NCBI RefSeq assembly: GCF_003665065.1
Contig: NZ_RCHR01000005.1
Span: forward strand, 186,001 to 250,000
DNA length: 64,000 nt
Reading direction: 5' to 3'
Source: Oceanobacillus piezotolerans
GTDB lineage: Bacteria; Bacillota; Bacilli; Bacillales; Amphibacillaceae
A program made the position numbers and the translations under genes. Shown here piece by piece: positions 10,765 through 20,025 of the stretch. A model generated the notes under the pieces. That model was not told the DNA's origin and searched no databases. It saw only the letters and a list, made by a program, of their open reading frames with translations. Position 1 is the stretch's first letter. Each line of letters begins with the position of its first letter.

Positions 10765-11994
10765 ATGGTTCATTTCGAAACATTGGAGAAGTATGCAGAG
10801 TTAGCCTTAAAAACAGGGGTTAATCTGCAAAAAAATCAAGCATTAATGATAAATGCACCAATCGAAGGAGCAGATTTTACTAGAATTGTTGCAAGAAAAG
10901 CATATGAATTGGGTGCAAAAGAGGTACATATTAATTGGGTTGATGATGAGTTAACTTTGCTGAAATATGAAAATGCTCCAGATGAGGTTCTTGTTAATTT
11001 CCCTGATTGGAGAGTGAAGCTTCATGATATGTATGCAGAAGATGGAGCAGCGGTATTAAGTATTCGCTCAACAAATCCAGACCTATTGCAAAATATAGAT
11101 CCAAAGCGCGTTGCACTTGCTAACAAAGCATCTGCTGAGGCGATGAAGAACTTTCGTAAGTATACGATGAATGATAAGATCACTTGGTCGATTATTTCCA
11201 TACCATCACGTGATTGGGCGCAGAAAATCTTCCCAGAAAAGACAGCGGAAGCAGCGGTAGAAAGCTTATGGGAAGCAATCATTAAAATTGTGCGAGTGGA
11301 TCAGAAAGACCCAATCGCTGCTTGGGATGAACATAATCAAGCTTTAAAGAGTGCTCGTGAAGTGCTTAATGAGAAAAACTTTAAAAAGTTAGTGTTTAGA
11401 GCACCAGGGACGAACTTAGAAATAGAGCTTCCAAAAGGCCATTTATGGAAGGGTGGATCTGCAGTGGCAGAATCTGGTGTAACCTTTAATCCGAATATGC
11501 CGACAGAGGAAGTTTTCTCTATGCCGCATAAATATGGGGTAAATGGTACGGTTTCTAGTACAAAACCATTAAATTATAGTGGAAGTGTGATTGATAACTT
11601 TAGTCTGACTTTTAAAGATGGGAAGGTTATTGATTTCAAAGCTGAACAGGGCGAAGAAGTACTGCGCCATTTACTTGATTCGGATGAAGGTGCTCGTCGT
11701 TTAGGAGAAGTTGCATTGGTTCCAGATGAATCTCCTGTCTCCCAATCTGGCTTAATTTTTTACAATACATTGTTTGATGAAAATGCATCCTGCCATATTG
11801 CATTAGGAAAGGCCTATCCTACTAATATAGAGGGCGGTTCTTCGATGAGTGAAGATGAACTAGATAAGCATGGAGTGAATGATAGTCTTATCCATGTCGA
11901 CTTTATGATTGGCTCTGACCAGCTTGATATCGATGGGATAAAAGCAGATGGATCTACGGAAGCTGTATTCCGGAATGGAACATGGGCATGGTAA
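10765..11994 (+). CDS. M29-family metallo-aminopeptidase (AmpS/PepS type)
   Basis: This cytoplasmic aminopeptidase has about 409 residues and removes N-terminal residues from peptides using divalent metal ions. Homology is clear over the full length: the N-terminal ETLEKYAELALKTGVNLQ start is typical, and the C-terminal half carries the conserved acidic and His residues (LGEVALVPDESPVS, CHIALGKAYP, HVDFMIGS). The start ATG 10765 has TAGGAGGC at a good distance; the longer in-frame start at 10705 has none. It is divergent from an HxlR regulator, which may control it. Confidence 0.92.
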   Translation: MVHFETLEKYAELALKTGVNLQKNQALMINAPIEGADFTRIVARKAYELGAKEVHINWVDDELTLLKYENAPDEVLVNFPDWRVKLHDMYAEDGAAVLSIRSTNPDLLQNIDPKRVALANKASAEAMKNFRKYTMNDKITWSIISIPSRDWAQKIFPEKTAEAAVESLWEAIIKIVRVDQKDPIAAWDEHNQALKSAREVLNEKNFKKLVFRAPGTNLEIELPKGHLWKGGSAVAESGVTFNPNMPTEEVFSMPHKYGVNGTVSSTKPLNYSGSVIDNFSLTFKDGKVIDFKAEQGEEVLRHLLDSDEGARRLGEVALVPDESPVSQSGLIFYNTLFDENASCHIALGKAYPTNIEGGSSMSEDELDKHGVNDSLIHVDFMIGSDQLDIDGIKADGSTEAVFRNGTWAW

Positions 11995-12085
11995 TAACGG
12001 CAGAGTAAATAGGAACAAATGTAAAAAGCTGCATTTCATTTCTAATTGGAATTGCAGTTTTTTACTGTTTGGAAGGGGACCGAGG

Positions 12086-12433
12086 GATGGGGGAGAACAT
12101 CTTTGCATTAACAGAGACAATGATTGTTGCTGGAATAGGCGGTTATATCTTCAAAGCTCATTCATCTTCCATTTTAATGATTGGTATGTCATTTGTTCTA
12201 GGCATATTATTAACCTATTAATAACGTGGCACTTCCAAACTGCCATGTTAGAAATGACCCCAGGAGGATTTTTTTGAGATGGTGTTTACAGCATATGCAA
12301 TAGGTGGGATCCAGCCATCGTAAGTCCTTTTCAATTAATTCGAATACTGATCATTGTTATTGTAGTTCCGTCAGTTCTGCGTGTTTGGTTTTCTAAAGAA
12401 AAACAAAAAGAATCCAGCAAAAGTGAAGCTTAA
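12086..12433 (+). pseudogene. Remnant of an AbrB-family membrane protein
   Basis: A fragment from ATG 12086 (MGENIFALTETMIVAGIGGY, hydrophobic) ends in stops near 12222. After a frame change the sequence continues as TAMLEMTPGGFF. A seventh T near 12271 breaks the frame before EMVFTAYAIGG. A missing G near 12311 breaks it again before DPAIVSPFQLIRILIIVIVVP. Read across the breaks, the pieces match the C-terminal repeat of AbrB-type membrane proteins (PGG-EM signature). The N-terminal two thirds and part of the repeat are missing, so this is a decayed copy. The homopolymer changes alone could be sequencing errors, but the truncation could not. Confidence 0.75.
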
Positions 12434-12449
12434 CTTGCTGGGTCTTTTT
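12414..12449 (+). terminator. Terminator at the end of the AbrB remnant
   Basis: CCAGCAA (12414-12420) and TTGCTGG (12435-12441) form a stem followed by GTCTTTTT. It overlaps the stop of the AbrB remnant and looks like its original terminator. Confidence 0.65.
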
Positions 12450-12607
12450 ATGGAAGTTGCTTCCAAGTTGAAGTCGGTTTTTACGAGTTCCATTTGATCC
12501 AAGGATTCTAATAGTTAGAATAACTCTATACGGTATCATACGAAGCCTTTCAGCGATATACTATTTTCCCAGGTTGATAGAAAGCTTTGAAATTTTCTCA
12601 TCGTGAA

Positions 12608-13387
12608 TTATATGATAGCATGGTCTTCCTCTTTCAGGTCGGTAATAAACATATGTCCTGGTGCATGGGTAATCACTAATTCAGGTTTGCTTGCCATTAT
12701 TGCTGCTTGCGGCGTCACACCACATCCCCAGAACACGGGCACTTCACCATCATAAAGAGTAACAGCATCCCCAAAATCTGGCTTTTTAATGTCCTTGATC
12801 CCTAACTGTGCTGGATCGCCAATATGAATCGGTGCACCATGTACAGAAGGAAATCTCGATGTGATTTGTACAGCACGTATCGCATCCTGTGTTTTCATGG
12901 GGCGCATGCTGACGACCATTGGTCCCTTAAAAATACCTGCTGGCTCACAAGCGATATTGGTTTTATACATGGAAACATTTCGGCCTTCCTCAATATAACG
13001 AATAGGGATACCATTCTCGAGCAGCGGCTTTTCAAATGTAAAACTGCAGCCAATTAATAAGGAAACAAAATCTTCCTGCCAATATGCTGTAATGTCTGTA
13101 ACTTCCTCTACAAGTTCACCATCTCTATAAATTCGATATTTTGGCAGATCCGTCCTTAAGTCAGCCTCAGGTGCAGTTTGTTTAGGAACAGAGGATCCTA
13201 AGTCAGTTACTTCAAGGAGAGGACAAGCTTTGGGATTACGGACACAGAACAGAAGAAAATCATATGCATATTCTTTAGGCAGTATAACAAGGTTCGCTTG
13301 TGTATAACCTGGTGCTACGCCGGTAGTTGGATTAGACCATTCTCCTGCTCTAATTTTCATTCTCACTTCTTCCACTAAATCTGTCAT
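12608..13387 (-). CDS. ycsI: DUF1445 / YcsI-type putative hydro-lyase
   Basis: This 259-residue protein of the DUF1445 family (B. subtilis YcsI; often called putative hydro-lyase, related to D-glutamate cyclase) shows [25 protein letters not shown] near the start, [12 protein letters not shown] in the middle and [10 protein letters not shown] with [11 protein letters not shown] at the end. Its gene is next to pxpABC, as in many genomes, so a role in 5-oxoproline or D-glutamate metabolism is likely but not shown. The start ATG 13387 has AAAGGAGATGAGAG. A 118-base gap separates it from pxpC; it may be the last gene of that operon. Confidence 0.85.
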   Translation of the reverse strand: MTDLVEEVRMKIRAGEWSNPTTGVAPGYTQANLVILPKEYAYDFLLFCVRNPKACPLLEVTDLGSSVPKQTAPEADLRTDLPKYRIYRDGELVEEVTDITAYWQEDFVSLLIGCSFTFEKPLLENGIPIRYIEEGRNVSMYKTNIACEPAGIFKGPMVVSMRPMKTQDAIRAVQITSRFPSVHGAPIHIGDPAQLGIKDIKKPDFGDAVTLYDGEVPVFWGCGVTPQAAIMASKPELVITHAPGHMFITDLKEEDHAII

Positions 13388-13505
13388 TCTCTCATCTCCT
13401 TTAAGTGTTACTTGGGAATAATAGTTTACTCTCTTTAGCTTCTATAGGCCAATATGGACAGTTGCTTCTCAATTTCAAAAACCAAAAATTGGTGTGCTTT
13501 AGTTC

Positions 13506-14450
13506 TTAAACAATTTTAGAGAGCGTTTTCAGAAAGTTCTCTCTGCGTTGGTAGAGTTTATTTGCGAGGTTCAATGTCACGGCTTCAAATGCAATTTCTT
13601 TTCCGGGGAGACTCTGTGCGACTAGTGGAATATCTTCGGATATTACTGTTGCAATTCTCGTATATCCACCAGTTGGTTGTCTATCTGCTAATAGAATAAT
13701 TGGATTCCCATTAGCAGGCACTTGCACGGTCCCTGGGAAAATAGCGTCCGAAATAATATCAGCTCCATCCACATGTTCAATGGCTGGTCCTTCTAACCGC
13801 GATCCCATTCGGTCTGTCTGTGTAGTGACTTTATATGTTTTTGTTAAGAAGTTATGTATTCCCTCTTTAGTAAAAGCTTCCTCGTCCGGACCAAGTATAA
13901 CACGGATTTTTCCCGTTTTATTATAGTCGGGAATCCATTCTGGATGTAACTGTTTACCATACTTATCAAAATTAGGTTCTCCTGATGGTAAAACGTCTCC
14001 TTTATTTAAAAATCTGCCATCTAAGCCGCCAGTTTGAGCTTTTGTATAGGTAGATCGACTTCCCATCACCAATGGAGTTGTAATCCCACCACTTAAAGCG
14101 ATATACGCATACGATCCATCGACAGGTTTTCCAAAAGATAAAATCTGTCCTTCATATACTCTCTGTGACCGCCACATGGAAATGGATCTGCCATCGATCA
14201 TTGGGGAAAGATTAGCACCACAAATCGCTATGACCGTATCTCTTAAAAACTTCAGTTTCGGGCCCATTAGGACGACTTCTATCCCAGCCGCTCCACGTTC
14301 ATTTCCGACAAGAATATTTCCAATTTGCAGAGCAAAAGTATCCATTGCTCCCGCAACAACCATTCCAAATTGCTGATATCCAGTACGTCCCAAGTCTTGA
14401 ATAGAGGTAGAAAGACCAGGACGCAGCACTTCAATTGCTGAATTATTCAT
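13506..14450 (-). CDS. pxpC: 5-oxoprolinase subunit PxpC (KipA-like)
   Basis: This 314-residue biotin-dependent carboxyltransferase-like protein (AHS2 domain) starts with IEVLRPGLSTSIQDLGRTGYQQFGM and carries PGTVQVPANGNPIILLADRQPTGGYTRIA, both family signatures. PxpA, PxpB and PxpC together form the prokaryotic ATP-dependent 5-oxoprolinase, which opens 5-oxoproline to glutamate. In B. subtilis this protein is also known as KipA, the antagonist of the sporulation kinase inhibitor KipI. Its start directly abuts the stop of pxpA, indicating translational coupling. Confidence 0.93.
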   Translation of the reverse strand: MNNSAIEVLRPGLSTSIQDLGRTGYQQFGMVVAGAMDTFALQIGNILVGNERGAAGIEVVLMGPKLKFLRDTVIAICGANLSPMIDGRSISMWRSQRVYEGQILSFGKPVDGSYAYIALSGGITTPLVMGSRSTYTKAQTGGLDGRFLNKGDVLPSGEPNFDKYGKQLHPEWIPDYNKTGKIRVILGPDEEAFTKEGIHNFLTKTYKVTTQTDRMGSRLEGPAIEHVDGADIISDAIFPGTVQVPANGNPIILLADRQPTGGYTRIATVISEDIPLVAQSLPGKEIAFEAVTLNLANKLYQRRENFLKTLSKIV

Positions 14451-15218
14451 TTATTTCCCCACACTTTTTATTGAGATACCGTGATTTTCTAGGTCCTTTT
14501 TCAATTTCCTAACGAAAGCTAATGACTGCTTCGAATCGCCGTGGACACAGATTGTATCAGCCTTAATGTCAACATCCGTTCCATCGACCGCTTCTACCTT
14601 TCCATCCTTCACCATACGGATAACACGAGATACTGCTTCGTCCGCATCCTCTATCATCGCATTATCTTCCGTTCTTGAGGTAAGGGTTCCATCTGGTTGG
14701 TAGGTTCTATCAGCAAAAACTTCCTGTGCGACTTTGAGACCAACTTTTTCTCCTGCTTTCACTAATTCACTGCCAGCAAGTCCAAAAAGAACTAGATTGG
14801 GATTCACATCATACACTGCTTGAGCAATGGCATGAGCTCTTTCACTATCTTGTGCAGCAATATTATACAAGGCTCCATGTGGCTTAACGTGATTTAATTC
14901 ATGGTTATAGAGCTTTGCAAAAGCCTGAACTGCTCCAACTTGATAAACAATCATATTATAGATTTCTTTCGGGTCTACTTGAAGGAAACGCCTACCAAAG
15001 CCTTGTAGGTCAGGAAACCCAGGATGCGCCCCAATATTGACTGTATTTGTAATAGCCATTTTCACGGAATGGTGAAGCACGTTATGATCACCAGCATGAT
15101 AACCGGCAGCAATATTAGCAGATGTTATGTACTGCATCAATAATTCGTCTTGTCCAATGTGATAAGCGCCAAAGCTTTCCCCTAAGTCACTATTTAAATC
15201 AACATAGTATTTCGTCAT
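14451..15218 (-). CDS. pxpA: 5-oxoprolinase subunit PxpA (LamB/YcsF family)
   Basis: This 255-residue LamB/YcsF-family protein has the diagnostic DLNSDLGESFGAY start, SANIAAGYHAGDHNV, HPGFPDLQGFGRR and VKPHGALYN. The C-terminal part reads ICVHGDSKQSLAFVRKLKKDL. It provides the hydrolytic subunit of 5-oxoprolinase. Its start overlaps the stop of pxpB by 4 bases (ATGA), so the three pxp genes form one tight operon on the minus strand. Confidence 0.95.
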   Translation of the reverse strand: MTKYYVDLNSDLGESFGAYHIGQDELLMQYITSANIAAGYHAGDHNVLHHSVKMAITNTVNIGAHPGFPDLQGFGRRFLQVDPKEIYNMIVYQVGAVQAFAKLYNHELNHVKPHGALYNIAAQDSERAHAIAQAVYDVNPNLVLFGLAGSELVKAGEKVGLKVAQEVFADRTYQPDGTLTSRTEDNAMIEDADEAVSRVIRMVKDGKVEAVDGTDVDIKADTICVHGDSKQSLAFVRKLKKDLENHGISIKSVGK

Positions 15219-15949
15219 CCTTTTTCTCCTCCTTTAAACAGCTCCCTTTTTGGTTTATATGTTCCCATTAACACCGCATTTTCAATTGTTTGATACTCTT
15301 CTTCCGTCACTGGTGTGAAACGAATATAATTTCCAGAACGAAGTAAAATTGGGTGATCACTCTTTGGATTGTATAATTTCAATGGTGTTCTTCCAATAAT
15401 TTGCCAGCCTCCAGGAGATTCCAATGGGTATATACCTGTTTGTGATCCAGCGATACCTACAGAACCAGCCTCTATTTTCGCCCTTGGTGATGAAAGACGA
15501 GGGGTCGCGATTTTTTCCGACATTCCGCCAAGATAAGGAAAACCGGGTGAAAATCCCATCATATAGATAAGGTAGTCTGGTTCCGTATGGATCTTAATTA
15601 CTTCTTCCTCAGTTAATTGATTATGTTTAGAAACATTTGTTAAATCTGGTCCGTACTCCTTGCTATAGCAGACTGGAATAGTAATTACATCTGCAGGTGG
15701 TACGTCGATAAGCGATATATTTTCATATAAAGAATTCATACGTTCTCGTAAAGAATCGTATGAAATCAAGGCTGGGTCATAGAAAATGGATATCGATGTG
15801 TACGTTGGTATCCATTCAATTACACCTTTAATATTTTCATCTTCTAAAAGGGAAGAGAAACTGCGGATTCTATCGTTCGTCTCCTTGGAAATGGAATCCC
15901 CCAAAGTAATCCTAAGCCCTCTGTCGCCATATACTTGAATTTCAAACAC
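15215..15949 (-). CDS. pxpB: 5-oxoprolinase subunit PxpB (KipI-like)
   Basis: This AHS1/KipI-domain protein of about 244 residues has GDRGLRITLGDSIS at the start, IPVCY in the middle, and the signature YLIYMMGFSPGFPYLGGMSEKIATPRL followed by GSVGIAGSQTGIYPLESPGGWQIIGRTP. It acts with PxpA and PxpC; in B. subtilis KipI also inhibits KinA. I chose GTG 15949 because the GGGGGG Shine-Dalgarno lies 5-6 bases upstream. The in-frame ATG at 15964 would place that site inside the gene and has none of its own. Confidence 0.9.
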   Translation of the reverse strand: MFEIQVYGDRGLRITLGDSISKETNDRIRSFSSLLEDENIKGVIEWIPTYTSISIFYDPALISYDSLRERMNSLYENISLIDVPPADVITIPVCYSKEYGPDLTNVSKHNQLTEEEVIKIHTEPDYLIYMMGFSPGFPYLGGMSEKIATPRLSSPRAKIEAGSVGIAGSQTGIYPLESPGGWQIIGRTPLKLYNPKSDHPILLRSGNYIRFTPVTEEEYQTIENAVLMGTYKPKRELFKGGEKG

Positions 15950-15980
15950 TTTATCCCCCCTCATTATATAATATCAGGAA

Positions 15981-17207
15981 TTAGAATAACTGAGGAAGCA
16001 TCTGGAATAATGTCCTAATACCAAATATTGCCGTTAGCAACACAATAATGACACCGAGCACGGTTAGCCAAACGGGATGCTTATAGTCCCCCATAAGTTT
16101 CTTGTTGCGAGTAGCAAGTAGCATGGAGCCCAGTGTTAGCGGTAAGATTAATCCATTAACTGCGCCAGCAAGAACTAAAAGGGTTGCGGCTTGGCCAATG
16201 ATTACATAGACCAATGTCGAGAATGAAATAAAGGCAATAATCCAATATTTATAATATTTATCAAACACTTTATGGAATGATCGGAAAAATGATACCGATG
16301 TATAAGCTGCTCCGATAACAGAAGTAATACCAGCTACCCAAAGCACAACTCCAAATAACCGGTAACCAATATCACCTGCTGCAGATTGGAATACGGTTGC
16401 GGCTGGATTGTTTGGATCAAGACTCACACCGTTTGAAACCACACCTAATACAGCAAGGAATAATAGAATCCGAACTAGTGAAGCCACTCCAATCCCTAAG
16501 TAAGAGGTTCTAGATACTTCAGGTATCGCGGACTTCCCAGTAATTCCTGCATCTAGTAGCCGGTGGCCACCTGAGAAGGTAATATATCCGCCAACGGTAC
16601 CACCAACAATCGTTATAATTGCATATATATCAATCTCCAGTGGAACAAAAGAGCGATAAATTGCATCTCCGACTGGTGGCTGACTAACAATCATCACATA
16701 ACCAATTAGAATAATAAGAAGCGCACCTAATACATTAACAATACGGTCCATTGCTGCTCCTGCTTCCTTCGATAAGAAAATAAAGATAGCAATTGCAGCT
16801 GAAATAACCGCACCGATTTTCGGATCAAGTCCAAGGAAAACGTTAATTCCGAGTCCTGTACCACCTATATTTCCGATATTAAAGGCAAGTCCACCAATTA
16901 CGATAAAAATTGCTACGACATAGCCTAATCCTGGTAATACCGTGTTTGCTATTTCTTGACCGCGCATTCCAGATACTGTAATGATTCTCCAAACGTTAAG
17001 CTGTGCCCCAATATCTAAAATGATGGAGACTAAAATAACAAATCCAAAACTTGCTAAGAGTGATTCGGTAAATACTGCAGTTTGTGTTAGAAATCCTGGT
17101 CCCACTGCAGATGTTGCCATTAAAAAAGCAGCACCTATAAGTGATCTTCTACGTGACTTTTGGTCTTTGACTGAGAGTAGTGAGTTATCTTTAGATGAAT
17201 TTGGCAT
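15981..17207 (-). CDS. Nramp-family transporter (YcsG-like)
   Basis: This 408-residue integral membrane protein has about 11 hydrophobic helices and belongs to the Nramp/natural-resistance family (B. subtilis YcsG). The early segment reads AVGPGFLTQTAVFTESLL. The usual Nramp metal motif DPGN in helix 1 reads VGPG here, so metal transport is doubtful. As the first gene of the pxp operon it may import 5-oxoproline or a related substrate; that is an inference from context. ATG 17207 is preceded by AAAAGGAG; the TTG at 17228 is upstream of that site. Confidence 0.85.
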   Translation of the reverse strand: MPNSSKDNSLLSVKDQKSRRRSLIGAAFLMATSAVGPGFLTQTAVFTESLLASFGFVILVSIILDIGAQLNVWRIITVSGMRGQEIANTVLPGLGYVVAIFIVIGGLAFNIGNIGGTGLGINVFLGLDPKIGAVISAAIAIFIFLSKEAGAAMDRIVNVLGALLIILIGYVMIVSQPPVGDAIYRSFVPLEIDIYAIITIVGGTVGGYITFSGGHRLLDAGITGKSAIPEVSRTSYLGIGVASLVRILLFLAVLGVVSNGVSLDPNNPAATVFQSAAGDIGYRLFGVVLWVAGITSVIGAAYTSVSFFRSFHKVFDKYYKYWIIAFISFSTLVYVIIGQAATLLVLAGAVNGLILPLTLGSMLLATRNKKLMGDYKHPVWLTVLGVIIVLLTAIFGIRTLFQMLPQLF

Positions 17208-17269
17208 ATTTTTCTCCTTTTTAATCAAAGTCTATATCAAACATTTCTGAACAATCCTAAAAAAATTAA

Positions 17270-17303
17270 TTTACCAGTAACTTAATAAAAAGAGACTGGT
17301 AAA
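17270..17303. promoter_or_regulatory. Inverted repeat upstream of the pxp operon
   Basis: TTTACCAGT (17270-17278) and ACTGGTAAA (17295-17303) are perfect 9-bp arms separated by 16 bases, about 65 bases before the first gene of the operon. It could be a repressor or activator site; the regulator is unknown and no kipR homologue lies in the window. Confidence 0.5.
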
Positions 17304-17410
17304 TCACTTCTTTAATTAATAGCAGAGTTTTTTAAATATGTAAATTATTAGCATGCTATATCTGATAATAAAATCGAAATAGCTTCTTACGGTTGGCCAT
17401 ATTTGAGTAA

Positions 17411-17453
17411 TCTAAAAAGAGATCCGAACTAGAATTGAAAACCGTTCGGATCT
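17411..17453 (-). terminator. Terminator of recQ
   Basis: On the minus strand AGATCCGAAC and its complement form a perfect 10-bp stem followed by CTTTTTAGA. It lies just beyond the recQ stop codon. Confidence 0.8.
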
Positions 17454-17468
17454 GCCATTTTATGATAG

Positions 17469-19613
17469 CTACATGAGATTATTTTTCACTAAAACAGCTT
17501 TTATTTTTGTATAGTTATAATCATCAGGCAGTACTTCTTTTAATGGTTTCAAACGAGGCTCTTCGATTTGCTCCCTTGCCTCAAGCACCATCTTTTCCTC
17601 GTTCTCGTTAAAGAAGACTCCCCATGCTATAGGATGACCTTCCTTAAAAGCTTTAAAAATATGATTTTCAACTGTTTGTTCGGACATTTCTCTTATCACT
17701 GCAATTTCTTTAAGAGATTTACCTGCTTGGAGCATTTTGTAACTCAACATATGACTTGGACCTTCTGTAACCGAACGGACCTTAGGTTTAACAGGATAAG
17801 CCGTATTACCAATACGAATTTTCCTTTTTACATTTGGATTTGCCTCTCTCCACTCTTGAATAACTTGAAGAAATGCATCTCCATATTGTTCGTATTTTTT
17901 CTCTCCGACTCCCTTAATCTCAAGCATTTCTTCTTTAGTAACAGGGAAGTATCTGCTTAATTCCTTTAACGTGGCATCGGAAAATAGGACGTATGGCGGG
18001 ACATTCATTTCATCTGCCATTTCTTTTCTTAAGGCACGTAATTTAGTAAATAATTCCTCATGGTAATCTGCTTCTTCATTAGTTGGGATTGGTGCAGTAA
18101 ACATCTCTACCGTACGTTTTCCTTTTAATACATCAACCGATTGCTGATTCAGCTTTAGAGTTGGAAATTTTCCTTCCTCCGTTCCGAGCAGTTTCTCAGC
18201 AATGAGAAAATGAATTTGCTCGGTTAATTCCTTTTCAGTGTAACCAGCCATAATGCCATAAGTAGAGAGCTTGTTTAACCTAAAATCGATTATTTTTTTA
18301 TCTCTTGAGCCTTTTAATACTTTTGCAGTCATTCCAATACCAAATCGTTCTCCCATTCGTTTTACACAGGATAGGATCTTTTGCGCTTCTTCGGTTATGT
18401 CTGTTTTTTCCTTTAGTCCGACACAGTTGCTGCATTTTCCGCAGGCTTGGTTTGATGTGTATGTGTCTTTAAAATAATCCAGGATAAAGGATTGCAAGCA
18501 GTTATGGGTATGACAGTAATTAATCATCTCCTGAAGCTTCCGATATTCATTCTGCTTTGATCCTTCATCCATGAGCGATTGTTCAATTAAGAACTTTTGC
18601 AGCTGTACATCCTGCTGAGAGAAGAGGAGAATGCAATCACTTGGTTCACCGTCTCTTCCGGCCCTGCCAGCTTCTTGATAATAAGATTCAATATTCATTG
18701 GCATGGCATAGTGGATAACGTATCGGACGTTTGATTTATCAATTCCCATGCCAAATGCATTGGTTGCAATCATCACTGTTTTTTCGTCATGAATAAAAGC
18801 GGATTGGGCCTGTTTTCTGTCTACTTCCGTCATACCGGCATGGTATTTCTCAACGGATATTCCCCGCTTTGTAAGCTGCTCATATAAGCTGTCAGCTTGC
18901 TTTCGCGTTGCAGTATAAATAATTCCTGATTCTTCTTTATGCTCCTCAAGAAATGCTTTTATATAGCTTGTTTTATCTTTCCCTTTTACCACGTGGAAAG
19001 CTAGATTTTCACGTTCAAATCCGGTATTGACCACATGGTTAATTTGGAGCAAGGCTTGTATATCAGCAATCACTTCTTTTGTTGCGGTAGCTGTAAGGGC
19101 AACCACAACAGGGACGTTTGGCAATTTCTTTAAATTAGGAACAATGGACCTGTAGCTTGGTCTGAAATCATGTCCCCATTGGGATATACAATGGGCTTCA
19201 TCAAAGGCAACGAGAGAGATTTTCATATTTCGAAGTGCTCGTATAAATGAATGAGATTCGAAACGCTCGGGTGCTACATAGACAAACTTGTATCTGCCTA
19301 ATTCCATATCTTTTAACCGTGTCTGCTGTTCATTTGGGGATAGGGAACTATTGATAAACGTTGCAGTGATGCCCAGAGAAACAAGGGCATCGACTTGATC
19401 CTTCATAAGAGATATTAATGGAGAGATGATGATAGCCGTACCATCCATTGACAAACCTGGGATTTGATAACAAAGAGATTTCCCGCCACCAGTTGGCATT
19501 ACAGCTAGGGTGTTATGTAGTTGTATGACTTGTTGAATGGTTTCCATTTGACCAGGACGGAAGGTTTCATAGCCGAAGTAGGTTTGTAGAATTTTTTGTT
19601 CTTTTGCCAACAT
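17469..19613 (-). CDS. recQ: ATP-dependent DNA helicase RecQ
   Basis: This 714-residue 3'-5' DNA helicase has the full RecQ layout. The helicase core carries FRPGQ, Walker [15 protein letters not shown] (about 38), [17 protein letters not shown] (about 139) and [10 protein letters not shown] (about 316). The zinc-binding Cys cluster is [10 protein letters not shown] (about 380) with an upstream [11 protein letters not shown] winged helix and HRDC domains follow ([28 protein letters not shown], about 520). A C-terminal helix-turn-helix tail (about 610-714) is typical of Bacillales RecQ. The start ATG 19613 follows GAAGGAGC. The upstream region holds an unusual structured element. Confidence 0.95.
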   Translation of the reverse strand: MLAKEQKILQTYFGYETFRPGQMETIQQVIQLHNTLAVMPTGGGKSLCYQIPGLSMDGTAIIISPLISLMKDQVDALVSLGITATFINSSLSPNEQQTRLKDMELGRYKFVYVAPERFESHSFIRALRNMKISLVAFDEAHCISQWGHDFRPSYRSIVPNLKKLPNVPVVVALTATATKEVIADIQALLQINHVVNTGFERENLAFHVVKGKDKTSYIKAFLEEHKEESGIIYTATRKQADSLYEQLTKRGISVEKYHAGMTEVDRKQAQSAFIHDEKTVMIATNAFGMGIDKSNVRYVIHYAMPMNIESYYQEAGRAGRDGEPSDCILLFSQQDVQLQKFLIEQSLMDEGSKQNEYRKLQEMINYCHTHNCLQSFILDYFKDTYTSNQACGKCSNCVGLKEKTDITEEAQKILSCVKRMGERFGIGMTAKVLKGSRDKKIIDFRLNKLSTYGIMAGYTEKELTEQIHFLIAEKLLGTEEGKFPTLKLNQQSVDVLKGKRTVEMFTAPIPTNEEADYHEELFTKLRALRKEMADEMNVPPYVLFSDATLKELSRYFPVTKEEMLEIKGVGEKKYEQYGDAFLQVIQEWREANPNVKRKIRIGNTAYPVKPKVRSVTEGPSHMLSYKMLQAGKSLKEIAVIREMSEQTVENHIFKAFKEGHPIAWGVFFNENEEKMVLEAREQIEEPRLKPLKEVLPDDYNYTKIKAVLVKNNLM

Positions 19614-19655
19614 AAAAAAGCTCCTTCTAATTTCTTACATTTTTCACGTGCTAAC

Positions 19656-19764
19656 TGGCTGTAAGAACCCCACATCAAAGTAATAAGAATTGTAGTGGGG
19701 GACCGGGCAGCCATTAAAAGCCTGATTCGTTCAACTAATAAACAGTGGGGAAAAGAACCCCCTG
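19656..19764. ncRNA. Unassigned structured element upstream of recQ
   Basis: Nested stems: outer TGGCTG (19656-19661) with CAGCCA (19708-19713), inner CCCCAC (19668-19673) with GTGGGG (19695-19700), an internal loop TAAGAA/GACCGGG and a 21-base apical loop. A second hairpin follows with GGGG/CCCC inside CAG/CTG (19743-19764). It is in the leader of recQ (minus) but also faces the antiporter gene (plus), so strand and role are unknown. I do not recognise it as a known RNA class. The rest of the 412-base gap is AT-rich with the antiporter ribosome binding site at its end. Confidence 0.35.
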
Positions 19765-20025
19765 ATTAAAGTTTTACTTTATCCTACCACATATTCTAGC
19801 AGTTTAAGAGAAATTTGGGTGAAAAAGAATTTTGTATAAAAGCAAGTATTAGGTTCCCTTAAAGGAGGAGCAGAGACGGTTAAAAACAGCTATTTAAATG
19901 CTTGTCCTATCGGAAATTACACTTTTTTCTTATTTCTGGATTTTTTATAATCGCACATAATTAATTTACATTCTTTCTCCACATCTATAAAATAACCTTA
20001 TACAAAAATCGTAAGGAGGGATGGA

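Noticed and set aside
11948..12277. A 109-residue gene overlapping the aminopeptidase end
   Set aside because: Only its last part matches the AbrB remnant; the first part is the aminopeptidase gene read in another frame.
19505..19714. Small minus-strand protein upstream of recQ
   Set aside because: The frame overlaps the recQ start in another phase and the GC-rich stems; it has no ribosome binding site.
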